From assembly GCF_000685805.1 (NCBI RefSeq), contig NZ_JMKP01000027.1:1-35818 (forward strand): DNA of 35,818 nucleotides, in the 5' to 3' direction. The translations under genes and the position numbers were made by a program. Numbering within the stretch: the stretch's first letter is position 1; every line of letters starts with the position of its first letter. This document shows positions 1 to 8,256 of the stretch, piece after piece. Source of the stretch: Psychrobacter phenylpyruvicus DSM 7000 = NBRC 102152. GTDB lineage: Bacteria; Pseudomonadota; Gammaproteobacteria; Pseudomonadales; Moraxellaceae. Under the pieces are notes generated by a model. That model ran no database searches and was not told where the DNA came from. It saw only the letters and a list, made by a program, of their open reading frames with translations.

Positions 1-253
1 AAGACGCAATATGACAGATAATAGACCTAAGTCTGATGTTAATCGATTGATGCGTTATCGACGTAATATTGAGACTGTTATTGGTCAATTGTCTGACTGC
101 TTTAATATACAGAAAGTACGTGCTAGAGATTTATGGCATTTGTCTCATCGTTTAACGCGTAAGATTCTGGCGCATAATTTCTGTTTTCTTTTAAATAAAA
201 AACTTGGTAACCCGCCTCTTCAGTTTGAATTGCTAATAAAGTGTTGAGAGTGG
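1..253 (+). mobile_element. 3' end of an IS982-family insertion sequence
   Basis: The transposase fragment at 2-247 identifies the element. Its right end must lie between the transposase stop (245-247) and the point where nqrE homology resumes (about 254-257). The AT-rich stretch around 222-250 is the expected place for the right terminal inverted repeat, but the left end is outside the window, so neither the repeat pair nor a target duplication can be confirmed. The element is transcribed in the same direction as nqrE. The family call is good; the exact boundary is inferred. Confidence 0.8.
2..247 (+). CDS. IS982-family transposase, C-terminal part only
   Basis: This is the C-terminal 81 codons of a DDE transposase whose upstream part is outside the window; the frame is open to the left edge, so the ATG at 11 is not a real start. 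The stretch RYRRNIETVIGQL followed by F-N-I-Q-K-V-R-A-R-D-L-W-H is typical of the end of IS982-family transposases. The glutamate in R-R-x-I-E should be the third acidic residue of the DDE triad. The stop TGA (245-247) is in the same frame as the following nqrE sequence. Cross-mobilisation cannot be judged from this fragment. Confidence 0.85.
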   Translation, partial: RRNMTDNRPKSDVNRLMRYRRNIETVIGQLSDCFNIQKVRARDLWHLSHRLTRKILAHNFCFLLNKKLGNPPLQFELLIKC

Positions 254-295
254 GGTTATATTAGTCTATTTATTACGTCTGTTTTTATTGAAAAC

Positions 296-856
296 ATGGC
301 GCTTGCCTATTTCTTAGGTATGTGTACCTTCTTAGCCGTCTCTAAAAAGGTATCAACGGCAATCGGTCTTGGTGTAGCAGTTGTGGTAGTAATGACCATT
401 ACCGTGCCACTAAACAACCTGCTATATCAGTTCATCCTAAAAGATGGTGCGTTGGCTTGGGCCGGCTTCCCAGATATGGACTTAAGCTTCTTAGGCTTAC
501 TAAGCTACATTGCACTGATTGCAGCAACCGTTCAGATCCTAGAGATGTTCTTAGATAAGTTCGTTCCAGCGCTATATAACGCCCTTGGGGTGTTCTTACC
601 GCTAATCACTGTAAACTGTGCCATCATGGGTGGTGTACTGTTTATGGTTGAGCGTGACTACAACTTCACTGAATCATTAACTTATGGTGTCGGTGCTGGT
701 TTTGGTTGGGCCCTTGCCATTGCGCTACTAGCGGGTATTCGTGAGAAGCTAAAGTATTCAGACGTGCCTGCTCCACTACGTGGCTTAGGTATTACCTTTA
801 TTACTGTCGGATTGATGTCGCTTGGATTTATGTCATTCGGTGGTATGTCAATCTAA
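296..856 (+). CDS. nqrE: Na+-translocating NADH:quinone reductase subunit E, 5' end lost to an IS
   Basis: NqrE is one of the two homologous membrane subunits (with NqrD) of the sodium-pumping NADH:quinone oxidoreductase; together they hold an intramembrane iron site. The product is a very hydrophobic protein whose conserved start [14 protein letters not shown] and V-N-C motif (Cys10 and Cys108 from the ATG at 296) are present. NqrE homology continues in frame upstream, from Tyr at 257-259 to that ATG, matching native residues 4-16. Codons 1-3, including the native start, are replaced by IS982 sequence. No in-frame ATG, GTG or TTG with a ribosome site exists between 248 and 296. Translation from 296 would lose about half of the first helix. 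Function is therefore doubtful; the family assignment is firm. Confidence 0.9.
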   Translation: MALAYFLGMCTFLAVSKKVSTAIGLGVAVVVVMTITVPLNNLLYQFILKDGALAWAGFPDMDLSFLGLLSYIALIAATVQILEMFLDKFVPALYNALGVFLPLITVNCAIMGGVLFMVERDYNFTESLTYGVGAGFGWALAIALLAGIREKLKYSDVPAPLRGLGITFITVGLMSLGFMSFGGMSI

Positions 857-920
857 TCGACTTACCAAGCCCTATTAATAGATAACAAGCGATTTGAATA
901 TTTAAATAAGGACAAAAATC

Positions 921-2159
921 ATGGAGTTATTTGGTACCGCCATTGGCGGCGTCGCCATGTTTACCCTGATTATCATGAGCTTAGTAGCGATTATTTTGAT
1001 CGCCCGCTCACGATTGGTCAGCTCAGGGGATGTCACCATTCGTATTAATGACAATCCTGACAATGACGTGGTAACCCCAGCCGGTGGTAAATTACTACAA
1101 ACCCTAGCAAGCGAAGGTATCTTCTTATCTTCAGCTTGTGGTGGCGGTGGTACTTGTGCCCAGTGCCGCTGTAAAGTGATCGAGGGCGGCGGATCAATCT
1201 TGCCAACCGAAGAAGGTCATTTTACTCAGGGTGAAATTCGCGACAACATGCGTTTGGCTTGTCAGGTTGCGGTTAAGCAAGACATGAAAATCGAAATCGA
1301 TCCTGAGTTCTTTGATGTACAAAAGTGGGAATGTGAGGTTATCTCAAACGATAACGTTGCCACTTTCATTAAAGAGCTAGTATTGAAGATTCCTGACGGT
1401 GAAGAGGTGAACTTCCGTGCCGGTGGTTATGTACAGATTGAAGCGCCACCACATGAAGTACACTACAAAGACTTCGATATCGCTGAAGAATATCGTGGTG
1501 ACTGGGAACAGTTCGGCATGTTTGACTACGTGTCAAAAGTAGACGAAGAAGTGATTCGTGCTTACTCAATGGCCAACTATCCTGATGAAAAAGGCATCAT
1601 CAAGTTTAACATTCGTATTGCTAGTCCTCCGCCTCGTGGTCCTAAAGGGATTCCACCAGGTAAGATGTCATCGTATGTGTTTAGCTTGAAGCCAGGTGAT
1701 AAAGTAACTGTATCAGGCCCTTACGGTGAGTTCTTCGCCAAAGATACCGATGCAGAAATGGTATTCATCGGTGGTGGTGCTGGTATGGCGCCTATGCGCT
1801 CGCACATCTTCGATCAGCTTAAGCGTCTACACTCAGATCGCAAAATCAGCTTCTGGTACGGTGCACGCTCAGTTCGTGAGATGTTCTATGTTGAAGATTA
1901 TGACATGCTAGAGGAGCAGTTCGATAACTTCGAATGGCACGTGGCATTATCTGATCCACTACCTGAGGACAACTGGGACGGTTACACTGGATTCATTCAT
2001 AACGTATTGTATGAAGAGTACCTAAAAGACCATCCAAACCCAGAAGACTGTGAGTACTACATGTGTGGGCCTCCTGTCATGAACGCAGCGGTTATCGATA
2101 TGCTTCATAACCTAGGCGTTGAAGATGAAAACATCTTATTAGATGACTTCGGTGGTTAA
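921..2159 (+). CDS. nqrF: Na+-translocating NADH:quinone reductase subunit F
   Basis: NqrF is the electron-entry subunit of Na+-NQR: it oxidises NADH with FAD and passes electrons through a 2Fe-2S cluster. The 412 residues are about family length. An N-terminal anchor helix spans about residues 7-29. A ferredoxin domain carries Cys73, Cys79, Cys82 and Cys114 for the cluster. The FAD motif R-A-Y-S-M-A lies at 213-218, the NADH-binding [10 protein letters not shown] at 284-293, and CGPPVM at 382-387. The start has an AAGGA site upstream. It lies 64 bp after nqrE and should be co-transcribed, so the IS in nqrE may alter its expression. An intrinsic terminator follows. Confidence 0.97.
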   Translation: MELFGTAIGGVAMFTLIIMSLVAIILIARSRLVSSGDVTIRINDNPDNDVVTPAGGKLLQTLASEGIFLSSACGGGGTCAQCRCKVIEGGGSILPTEEGHFTQGEIRDNMRLACQVAVKQDMKIEIDPEFFDVQKWECEVISNDNVATFIKELVLKIPDGEEVNFRAGGYVQIEAPPHEVHYKDFDIAEEYRGDWEQFGMFDYVSKVDEEVIRAYSMANYPDEKGIIKFNIRIASPPPRGPKGIPPGKMSSYVFSLKPGDKVTVSGPYGEFFAKDTDAEMVFIGGGAGMAPMRSHIFDQLKRLHSDRKISFWYGARSVREMFYVEDYDMLEEQFDNFEWHVALSDPLPEDNWDGYTGFIHNVLYEEYLKDHPNPEDCEYYMCGPPVMNAAVIDMLHNLGVEDENILLDDFGG

Positions 2160-2213
2160 TAGCTACTCCCAATAGCTTAAGCAAAAAATATATCTTAAAT
2201 ATGTGATAAATTA

Positions 2214-2239
2214 AGAGTCTCAACTGAGGCTCTTTTTTT
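2214..2239 (+). terminator. intrinsic terminator after nqrF
   Basis: An 8-bp stem (2214-2221 with 2226-2233, one G-T pair) with an AACT loop is followed by a run of T. It closes the nqr operon. Confidence 0.85.
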
Positions 2240-2311
2240 ATGGCTATCTGTTATAAAAAACAGTCCTCAATCCCAACTCCCCCCTTACCCCCATAATAAG
2301 AAAGGATGCTT

Positions 2312-3130
2312 ATGAAAACCAACTTTAAAACCTTAACCATTTGGATAACTGGGGCCTCTAGTGGACTTGGTGAAGCTTTGGCTTTGCAGCTTGCCAAGCA
2401 AGGTGCCACTTTGATATTGAGTGGCAGAAATCGTAATAAATTAGAAGTGGTCAAGTCTAAGTGCAACAACAGCAGCGCCCATGTCATTGTCGACTTTGAT
2501 ATCTTAGATGAGCGGCAAACCAAAGAGGCTTATTTATCGGCCAAATCAAAGTTGGCGGCACAAGGACAAGCTGTCAAAATTGATTGGCTAATTAACAATG
2601 CTGGTGTCAGTCAGCGCTCATTAATTATGGACACTACAGAGGAGGTGGAGCGTAAATTAATGGAAATTGATTACTTCGCTCAGACCCGGCTGACCCGATT
2701 GGTATTGCCCGATATGATTGCCAAAGGTGGCGGCAAAATTGTGATGGTCTCCAGTGTGGCTGGCCTGCTGGGCACTCAGTATCGTGGGGCTTATGGGGCC
2801 GCCAAAGCGGCTATTCACATGTGGGCCAATAGTTTACGCGCAGAGCTAAGTGATAAACAGATTACTGTGGCCACCATATTTCCAGGCTTTATCCAAACTC
2901 AGGTGTCGATTAATGCGCTTACTGGGGATGGAAGTACTCAAGGCACGATGGATGAGGCCACCGATAAAGGACTCACGGCCACAGCTTTTGCCAAGCAGAC
3001 AGTAAAAGCCCTTGCCTGCGGTGAAGAGTACATTATCGTTGCCGGCCAAAAAGAAAAACTGGCCACCTTGGTAAATCGACTTTCACCTCCTAAGCTTTAT
3101 AAAATCATTCGCGGTGTGAAAGTAACCTAA
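2312..3130 (+). CDS. short-chain dehydrogenase/reductase (SDR)
   Basis: A classical SDR oxidoreductase of 272 residues. TGASSGLG (13-20) binds the nucleotide, N-N-A-G is at 95-98, and the catalytic set is Ser147/148, Tyr161 and Lys165 (Y-G-A-A-K). The start at 2312 is preferred to the ATG at 2306 because the latter overlaps the AAAGGA ribosome site; 2312 has a five-base spacer. Family resemblance is to DHRS7/YqjQ-like general dehydrogenases; the substrate is unknown. It sits between nqrF and apbE but has terminators on both sides, so it seems to be its own unit and not an NQR factor. Confidence 0.88.
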   Translation: MKTNFKTLTIWITGASSGLGEALALQLAKQGATLILSGRNRNKLEVVKSKCNNSSAHVIVDFDILDERQTKEAYLSAKSKLAAQGQAVKIDWLINNAGVSQRSLIMDTTEEVERKLMEIDYFAQTRLTRLVLPDMIAKGGGKIVMVSSVAGLLGTQYRGAYGAAKAAIHMWANSLRAELSDKQITVATIFPGFIQTQVSINALTGDGSTQGTMDEATDKGLTATAFAKQTVKALACGEEYIIVAGQKEKLATLVNRLSPPKLYKIIRGVKVT

Positions 3131-3180
3131 TAAAGCCCCACAAAAATGGCAATAATGGCGTTAAAATAGCACCTCTGCTT

Positions 3181-3223
3181 GCTGATATAGAATTTTATTT
3201 ATATCAGCCTCTCTTTCTTTTTT
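3181..3223 (+). terminator. hairpin and T-rich tract between the SDR gene and apbE
   Basis: GCTGATATA (3181-3189) pairs perfectly with TATATCAGC (3200-3208), followed by CTCTCTTTCTTTTTTT. It looks like the SDR terminator, but it ends only about 17 bases before the apbE start, so it could instead act in the apbE leader. Confidence 0.7.
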
Positions 3224-3239
3224 TAATAAAACGACTCTT

Positions 3240-4409
3240 ATGACTTACCTATCTGCTACTAATAACCCTCCTATCTCATATCGCCATGCACTCACAACCA
3301 AACTGATACTTGCCGGGGCAATATCAAGCTCACTGCTACTAAGTGGCTGTCAGCAATCCCCAGAATATGGTTATATTCAGGGCGAAACCATGGGTACCAG
3401 CTACCATATTAGCTTTCAAAAGCCCAAAGATGTTGATGAGGAAGCCATTAAACAAGCGATTGATAAGCGCCTACAACAGATTAATATCAGTATGTCGACC
3501 TATATGGAAGACTCGACAATTTCCAAATTCAATCGATTAAAAGCAGGTGAACCGATCCAAGTCGACCTTGATTTTATTCAGGTTTTACAAGACTCTAAGC
3601 AAGTTTATCAGCAGTCAGCTGGGGCTTTTGATCCCACAGTAATGCCCTTGATTAACCTTTGGGGCTTTGGCAGTGTGATGACAGCGGAAAGATTACAAAA
3701 CCCACCTAGCCCAGATGAGATACAGGCCGCTAAGTCTCTTTTAGACTTTGAAGGTATTAACCTTTCGGGCACTACCCTGACCAAAGACAAAGACAACGTC
3801 GAGCTGGATTTCTCTGCTGTGGCCAAAGGCTATGGGGTAGATGTTATTGCGGAAGTACTGCATAAAGACTATAAAATTAATAATTATATGGTGGAAATTG
3901 GCGGTGAGGTTTCAACTTCAGGGGTCAATCAAAAGGCCCAACCTTGGCAAATAGCCATTGACGCACCGGTTATTGATAGCACGGTAACTGAGCGTTTAAC
4001 CTTAGCCGCCATTCGTCAACCCACCTCCCCAAATAAGCTACGTTTGGCCACCTCTGGCAACTATCGCAACTCTATTATCTTCAATGGTCGCCGTTATAGC
4101 CACACCATAGATCCGACCACAGGCCAACCTATCGCAGGCGGTGCCCCTTCTGTGACAGTCGTTGCCGACTCGGTGTCTTTGGCGGACGCTTGGGCCACCG
4201 CTTTAACCGCCATGACCTATGAACAAGCCCTAACCACTGCCACTGATAAAAATCTAGCGGTATTATTCGTAATCCCTAAAGATGGCAAAATTCATGATGA
4301 AGTCCCCTCTGTCAAAGATTTGGCTCGTCACAAAGCTGACCCCTTAGCTTATTGGCAAATAATTGAGACGCCAGCAATGAAGTCCTTACGGGCAGGCAAC
4401 GTCAAATAG
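3240..4409 (+). CDS. apbE: FAD:protein FMN transferase (ApbE lipoprotein)
   Basis: ApbE attaches FMN covalently to threonines of NqrB and NqrC, so it is a maturation factor for Na+-NQR on the periplasmic side. The 389 residues begin with a lipoprotein signal whose lipobox is L-L-S-G-C (Cys37). Family motifs follow in order: GETMGTSYHI (48-57), F-D-P-T-V (130-134), DFSAVAKGYGVD (190-201), E-I-G-G-E (219-223), HTIDPTTG (288-295), and the metal-binding A-D-A-W-A-T (315-320). No clear ribosome site precedes the ATG, which follows a T-rich hairpin closely. The gene normally lies just after nqrF; here an SDR gene separates them. Confidence 0.95.
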   Translation: MTYLSATNNPPISYRHALTTKLILAGAISSSLLLSGCQQSPEYGYIQGETMGTSYHISFQKPKDVDEEAIKQAIDKRLQQINISMSTYMEDSTISKFNRLKAGEPIQVDLDFIQVLQDSKQVYQQSAGAFDPTVMPLINLWGFGSVMTAERLQNPPSPDEIQAAKSLLDFEGINLSGTTLTKDKDNVELDFSAVAKGYGVDVIAEVLHKDYKINNYMVEIGGEVSTSGVNQKAQPWQIAIDAPVIDSTVTERLTLAAIRQPTSPNKLRLATSGNYRNSIIFNGRRYSHTIDPTTGQPIAGGAPSVTVVADSVSLADAWATALTAMTYEQALTTATDKNLAVLFVIPKDGKIHDEVPSVKDLARHKADPLAYWQIIETPAMKSLRAGNVK

Positions 4410-4715
4410 TTTTTTTTGACCAATTTGATTTGAATTCTGACTGAGCTTAATCACTGTGATAGACTTGGTGTTTTATTTATTAATAAAACACCTTATTTTA
4501 TTAAGCTGTAATTAACTATATACAAAAAGCTTAATATTATACAAACCCTTATTTATCAATATCTTATATCTGCAAATTAGCGGGAATATTGAGGCATTAT
4601 AATCTAATTCAATCAGTCATTTTATAGCCTGTATTCCCTAGCCATAGTTGGCTACAATATGCAGTTTAATTTAAAGTGAGTAGCAACGTGTTTTAACACT
4701 AAGGATCGATCGGCA
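4410..4715. other. 306-bp gene-free region between apbE and nhaD
   Basis: Very AT-rich. It holds the hairpin at 4467-4492 and a TACAAT hexamer at 4653-4658 that could be a -10 box for nhaD, though no good -35 box is seen 16-18 bases upstream. No open frame worth reporting. Confidence 0.6.
4467..4500 (+). terminator. intrinsic terminator after apbE
   Basis: A perfect 11-bp stem, GGTGTTTTATT (4467-4477) with AATAAAACACC (4482-4492), has a 4-base loop and is followed by TTATTTTA. Confidence 0.7.
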
Positions 4716-6224
4716 ATGATTTACTCATTGATGGCGTTAGTCTTTGTTATAGGTTATTTAGCGATTGCTCTAGAGCACAACATTCATGTTGATAAAGCAG
4801 CTTCTGCCCTGCTTACCGCGATTTTGGTCTGGACCCTTTTGGTCTTTGGTGCAGACACTCTTCTAGTAGACCAGCTGGCCAGCTCTGAAAGTGCAGGGAT
4901 AAGTCAGTTTTTAAACACTGAACTGCGACACCACCTCGCTGAAATAGCAGAAATTCTATTCTTCTTAATGGGGGCAATGGTTATCGTAGAGCTGATTGAT
5001 GCTCACGATGGCTTCTATGCCATTACCAGCCGAATTAAGACCACAAGTGCAGTCACCCTGCTGTGGACCATCGGTATCTTAACCTTCTTCTTCTCAGCCT
5101 TACTTGATAACTTAACCACCACCATCGTAATGGTGTCTTTGTTACGTAAGTTGGTGGCGGATAAAGAGATGCGCTGGTGGTATGTGGGCATGGTCGTCAT
5201 CTGTGCCAATGCTGGGGGCGCTTGGTCACCCATTGGCGACGTGACCACCACCATGCTATGGATTGGTAATCAGGTTACCGCCAGCAATATTATTGTTGAC
5301 TTAATTGTGCCAAGTTTAATTGCTGCTGCGGTACCTTTAGCGATCTTAAGCTTCTTCTTTAAGGGCAAAGAAGTCTTTCGTCCTAAGGAACCAAAACCTG
5401 TTGCACAGGCCTCAAGCAGTAACTATTTAGGCCCTGTTGCTGACAGTGACAATACGCCGAGTGCTACAGCAATGTATATGGAGTCAGTCCCAACCACTTC
5501 TCCAGAGAGCTTACCTAAAGGTCAAATTGCAGCCATTGCTCAAAGCTCTATTACCAATAAAATGCGTGTTAGCGTGTTGGTTCTTGGGTTATCTGCTCTA
5601 GCCTTTGTGCCTATCTTTAAGACCATTACGCACCTACCTCCTTATATGGGCATCCTATTTGGCTTAGGGGTTCTGTGGGTCTACACTGAAATTATGCACC
5701 GTCACCATGACTGGTATGTCAAAGAACATATGACGGTGGTTGGGGTATTAACTCGGGTAGATATCCCCAGTATCCTATTCTTCTTAGGGATTCTATTGGC
5801 GGTAGCAGCGCTGGCAACAGCAGGGCACTTAACGGATGTGGCCTTATGGTTAGACACCACCTTTGGCAACCTTTATGTCATTAACGTAATGATTGGTTTA
5901 TTGTCCTCTTTAGTGGATAACGTACCGTTAGTGGCGGGTGCCATGAAAATGTATCCGCTATTAACAGACGCTGCATTAGTGGGCCTCTCAGGTGATGAGC
6001 TGGCGCGTCAAAGCCAATTCTTACAAGACGGAGCCTTCTGGCACTTCTTAGCTTACTGTGCCGGTACGGGCGGTAGCTGCTTAATCATCGGCTCGGCGGC
6101 TGGTGTGGCAGCTATGGGTATGGAAAAACTACCTTTTGTTTGGTACTTAAAACGCATTAGTGGCCTGGCCTTAATCGGTTATCTGGCCGGTGCAGCCACT
6201 TATATTACTATCCATGTGATGTAA
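4716..6224 (+). CDS. nhaD: Na+/H+ antiporter NhaD
   Basis: An inner-membrane antiporter of the ion transporter (IT) superfamily, exchanging cytoplasmic Na+ (or Li+) for protons. The 502 residues carry many hydrophobic helices, and the two family stretches around residues 130-175 (ALLDNLTTTIVMVSLLRKL, then CANAGGAWSPIGDVTTTM) and 405-420 (SSLVDNVPLVAGAMKM) are intact. A hydrophilic, Ser/Pro-rich linker lies at about residues 225-280. An AAGGA site lies 10 bases before the start. Its position between apbE and nqrM suggests a role in the same sodium cycle as NQR. Confidence 0.95.
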   Translation: MIYSLMALVFVIGYLAIALEHNIHVDKAASALLTAILVWTLLVFGADTLLVDQLASSESAGISQFLNTELRHHLAEIAEILFFLMGAMVIVELIDAHDGFYAITSRIKTTSAVTLLWTIGILTFFFSALLDNLTTTIVMVSLLRKLVADKEMRWWYVGMVVICANAGGAWSPIGDVTTTMLWIGNQVTASNIIVDLIVPSLIAAAVPLAILSFFFKGKEVFRPKEPKPVAQASSSNYLGPVADSDNTPSATAMYMESVPTTSPESLPKGQIAAIAQSSITNKMRVSVLVLGLSALAFVPIFKTITHLPPYMGILFGLGVLWVYTEIMHRHHDWYVKEHMTVVGVLTRVDIPSILFFLGILLAVAALATAGHLTDVALWLDTTFGNLYVINVMIGLLSSLVDNVPLVAGAMKMYPLLTDAALVGLSGDELARQSQFLQDGAFWHFLAYCAGTGGSCLIIGSAAGVAAMGMEKLPFVWYLKRISGLALIGYLAGAATYITIHVM

Positions 6225-6251
6225 TCGATCGCAGCAAAACCGTAAATACTT

Positions 6252-6286
6252 AAAGGGCAGCCGTTCACGGTTGCTTGCCCTTTTTT
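6252..6286 (+). terminator. intrinsic terminator after nhaD
   Basis: AAAGGGCA (6252-6259) pairs with TGCCCTTT (6276-6283), with a smaller inner stem and a T run, 28 bases after the nhaD stop. Confidence 0.85.
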
Positions 6287-6439
6287 ACAGCATTAATACC
6301 TCGCACACCCGCCCATTTAGCGCAAATATGCTACAATGGCTAGACAAAGTTCGATTACAAATTCAGCTTGTGGTCAGTCAAAGAAGGGTTAAAACCCTAT
6401 GTGTTTAAACACAAGCTTCAAAACCTAAGTGAGGTTATT

Positions 6440-6688
6440 ATGCTCGCTCAATTGCTTCCTATGCTGATTATTACCTTCGGTGTCTTTGTCCTATTCTTTT
6501 TAATGATGGGCATCGGCTATATGGTAAAAAAAGAACCGTTACGTGGCTCGTGTGGCCGTGTAGCCAACATGATGGGCGATGAAACCTGCCAGTTTTGTGG
6601 TAATGATCCCAACTTGTGTGAACAAATTAATGATGAAAAAGCTTTTGACCGTAAGAAAGCCGCTGATTTAGGTAAGTCTGCTTTATAA
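6440..6688 (+). CDS. nqrM: Na+-NQR maturation protein NqrM (DUF539)
   Basis: NqrM is a small membrane protein needed to assemble Na+-NQR, thought to deliver iron to the NqrD/NqrE site. The product is 82 residues: one transmembrane helix (about 5-29) followed by a Cys-rich tail with Cys38, Cys50, Cys53 and Cys60, the family signature C-G-R plus C-Q-F-C-G-N-D-P-N-L-C. The frame is open upstream to 6368, but the ATG at 6440 is chosen because GTGAGG lies just upstream and it matches family length. Normally it follows apbE; here nhaD lies between them. Confidence 0.93.
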   Translation: MLAQLLPMLIITFGVFVLFFLMMGIGYMVKKEPLRGSCGRVANMMGDETCQFCGNDPNLCEQINDEKAFDRKKAADLGKSAL

Positions 6689-6830
6689 CCTATTACGCAG
6701 TTCTGTAGCCAGTCATTTATATTCATAAAACCCCAAATAGTTGTAGTAAACAAGACATTAACCCAAAAAATAGCAGTTATATTAAATTCTGTTTCTTATT
6801 TAGGCTCTCTGATACATTTCTGTTATAGTA

Positions 6831-6857
6831 AAACCATCGCTTAGGCGGTGGTTTTTT
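6831..6857 (+). terminator. intrinsic terminator after nqrM
   Basis: AAACCATCGC (6831-6840), loop TTAG, and GCGGTGGTTT (6845-6854, one wobble pair) followed by T. It lies 45 bases before the MFS start. Confidence 0.85.
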
Positions 6858-6901
6858 ATTTGAATCTACTTTTCCTTTTTATTGTTGTTAAGTGCTTTAA
6901 T

Positions 6902-8158
6902 ATGTCTAATTCTACCTCCTCCGCCGACTCTCAGGCGCCAACAGCTGCAGCCAAAACGCCACGGGCGGTTTTTTGGCTGGTAGTCATTGCCATTTTATTG
7001 ATGGCAAGTAACATGCGCTCCCCCATCGTTGCCTTAGGCTCAATTGCACCCGTGGTCCAAGAGGCGTTAGGTATTACTGCCGCCCACATTGGCTGGCTCG
7101 GGGCTATCCCCATGCTGATGTTTGCTTTAGGGGCATTAGTCTCCCCCGCTATCGGTAAGCGCTTTGGGCTGGAGAATACCCTTATTGTGGTGGTCGTAGT
7201 GTTGACTGCTGGTATTATTATGCGCTCTACTTGGATTAGTTGGCATGGGTTTCTGATTGGCACTATTTTGTTATCGTTAGCCATTGGTTTCGCCAACACC
7301 TTAGTAGCGCCCATTATTAAGCAACACACCCCAGGCAATATTGCCTTAGTCACCAGTATGTTTAGTTTGACGATGTCAGTGATGGCAGGGCTAGTTTCAG
7401 GACTGGTCTATCCTTTATCAGAACGGGTAGGTTGGCAGTGGGCACTGGGAGGCTGGGCTTCTCTAGGCATTGCCGCGCTTGTGGCGTGGGTTATCTTAAG
7501 ACTTAAGCTCGGCTCTTCAAATAAAATGCCCGTAGCGACTTTAACCAAGGATGAGGCAGTACAAGAAGCCGCCTCGATCTGGAGATCTCCTTTAGCTTGG
7601 TGGTTGGCCATATTTATGGGATTACAGTCGTTACTGTTTTATACCATCGCTGCTTTTTTGCCTTCGATTTGGATCAGTAAAGGGTTATCGGAAGTAGCTG
7701 CCGGTAGTATGGCTTCGGTTTTCCAATTTATGGCTCCCATTGCCATTATTGGTATGACTTGGCTGATAAATAAAAGAGGGGTCAGATTACAAACCGTGGC
7801 CATCGGTGCAACGGTATTAAATGTCATTGGGCTTATCGGAGTGTCCTACTTGCCTTCGCTTATGCCTACGATGTGGACCGCCATTATGGGCTTAGGCTGT
7901 GCGGCGATTTTTACGCTATGTATCATGCTGTTCTCCCTACGCACTTATACCCCAAACCAAGCTAGTAAGCTGTCTGGTATGGCGCAAACCATTGCTTATT
8001 TGGTTGCTTTTACTGGGCCTTTTGGCGCGGGCTGGCTCTATGAGCTATCAGGGAGCTGGGATGGGCCATTATTATTTATATTAATATTGACCATCATCAA
8101 CGTGATTATTGCTTGGCTCGCCAGTCGCCCTATAATGATTGACGGCAAGCCTGCTTAG
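6902..8158 (+). CDS. MFS transporter, CynX/NimT family
   Basis: A 418-residue major facilitator protein with about 12 hydrophobic helices. The stretch N-M-R-S-P-I-V-A-L-G-S-I-A-P near the first helix and the overall pattern resemble the CynX/NimT group (cyanate and 2-nitroimidazole transporters); the actual substrate is unknown. The frame is open back to a GTG at 6848, but that codon lies inside the nqrM terminator stem, so the ATG at 6902 is preferred even though its ribosome site is weak. It appears to be a single-gene unit. Confidence 0.88.
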   Translation: MSNSTSSADSQAPTAAAKTPRAVFWLVVIAILLMASNMRSPIVALGSIAPVVQEALGITAAHIGWLGAIPMLMFALGALVSPAIGKRFGLENTLIVVVVVLTAGIIMRSTWISWHGFLIGTILLSLAIGFANTLVAPIIKQHTPGNIALVTSMFSLTMSVMAGLVSGLVYPLSERVGWQWALGGWASLGIAALVAWVILRLKLGSSNKMPVATLTKDEAVQEAASIWRSPLAWWLAIFMGLQSLLFYTIAAFLPSIWISKGLSEVAAGSMASVFQFMAPIAIIGMTWLINKRGVRLQTVAIGATVLNVIGLIGVSYLPSLMPTMWTAIMGLGCAAIFTLCIMLFSLRTYTPNQASKLSGMAQTIAYLVAFTGPFGAGWLYELSGSWDGPLLFILILTIINVIIAWLASRPIMIDGKPA

Positions 8159-8256
8159 GAACTACTCTTAATCTAACTTTAAACTTTATTTATTACAGCT
8201 ACTTTTTTGATTTAACTTTCCTAATTTTTGTTAAAAATTACCAAAAGGGTATTTCT

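Noticed and set aside
6848..6901. Upstream GTG start of the MFS transporter
   Set aside because: The codon lies in the right arm of the nqrM terminator and adds a poor 18-residue extension; the ATG at 6902 is more likely.
6931..7353. 140-codon minus-strand frame inside the MFS gene
   Set aside because: It is antisense to a well-supported transporter, has no ribosome site and resembles no family; a frame shadow.
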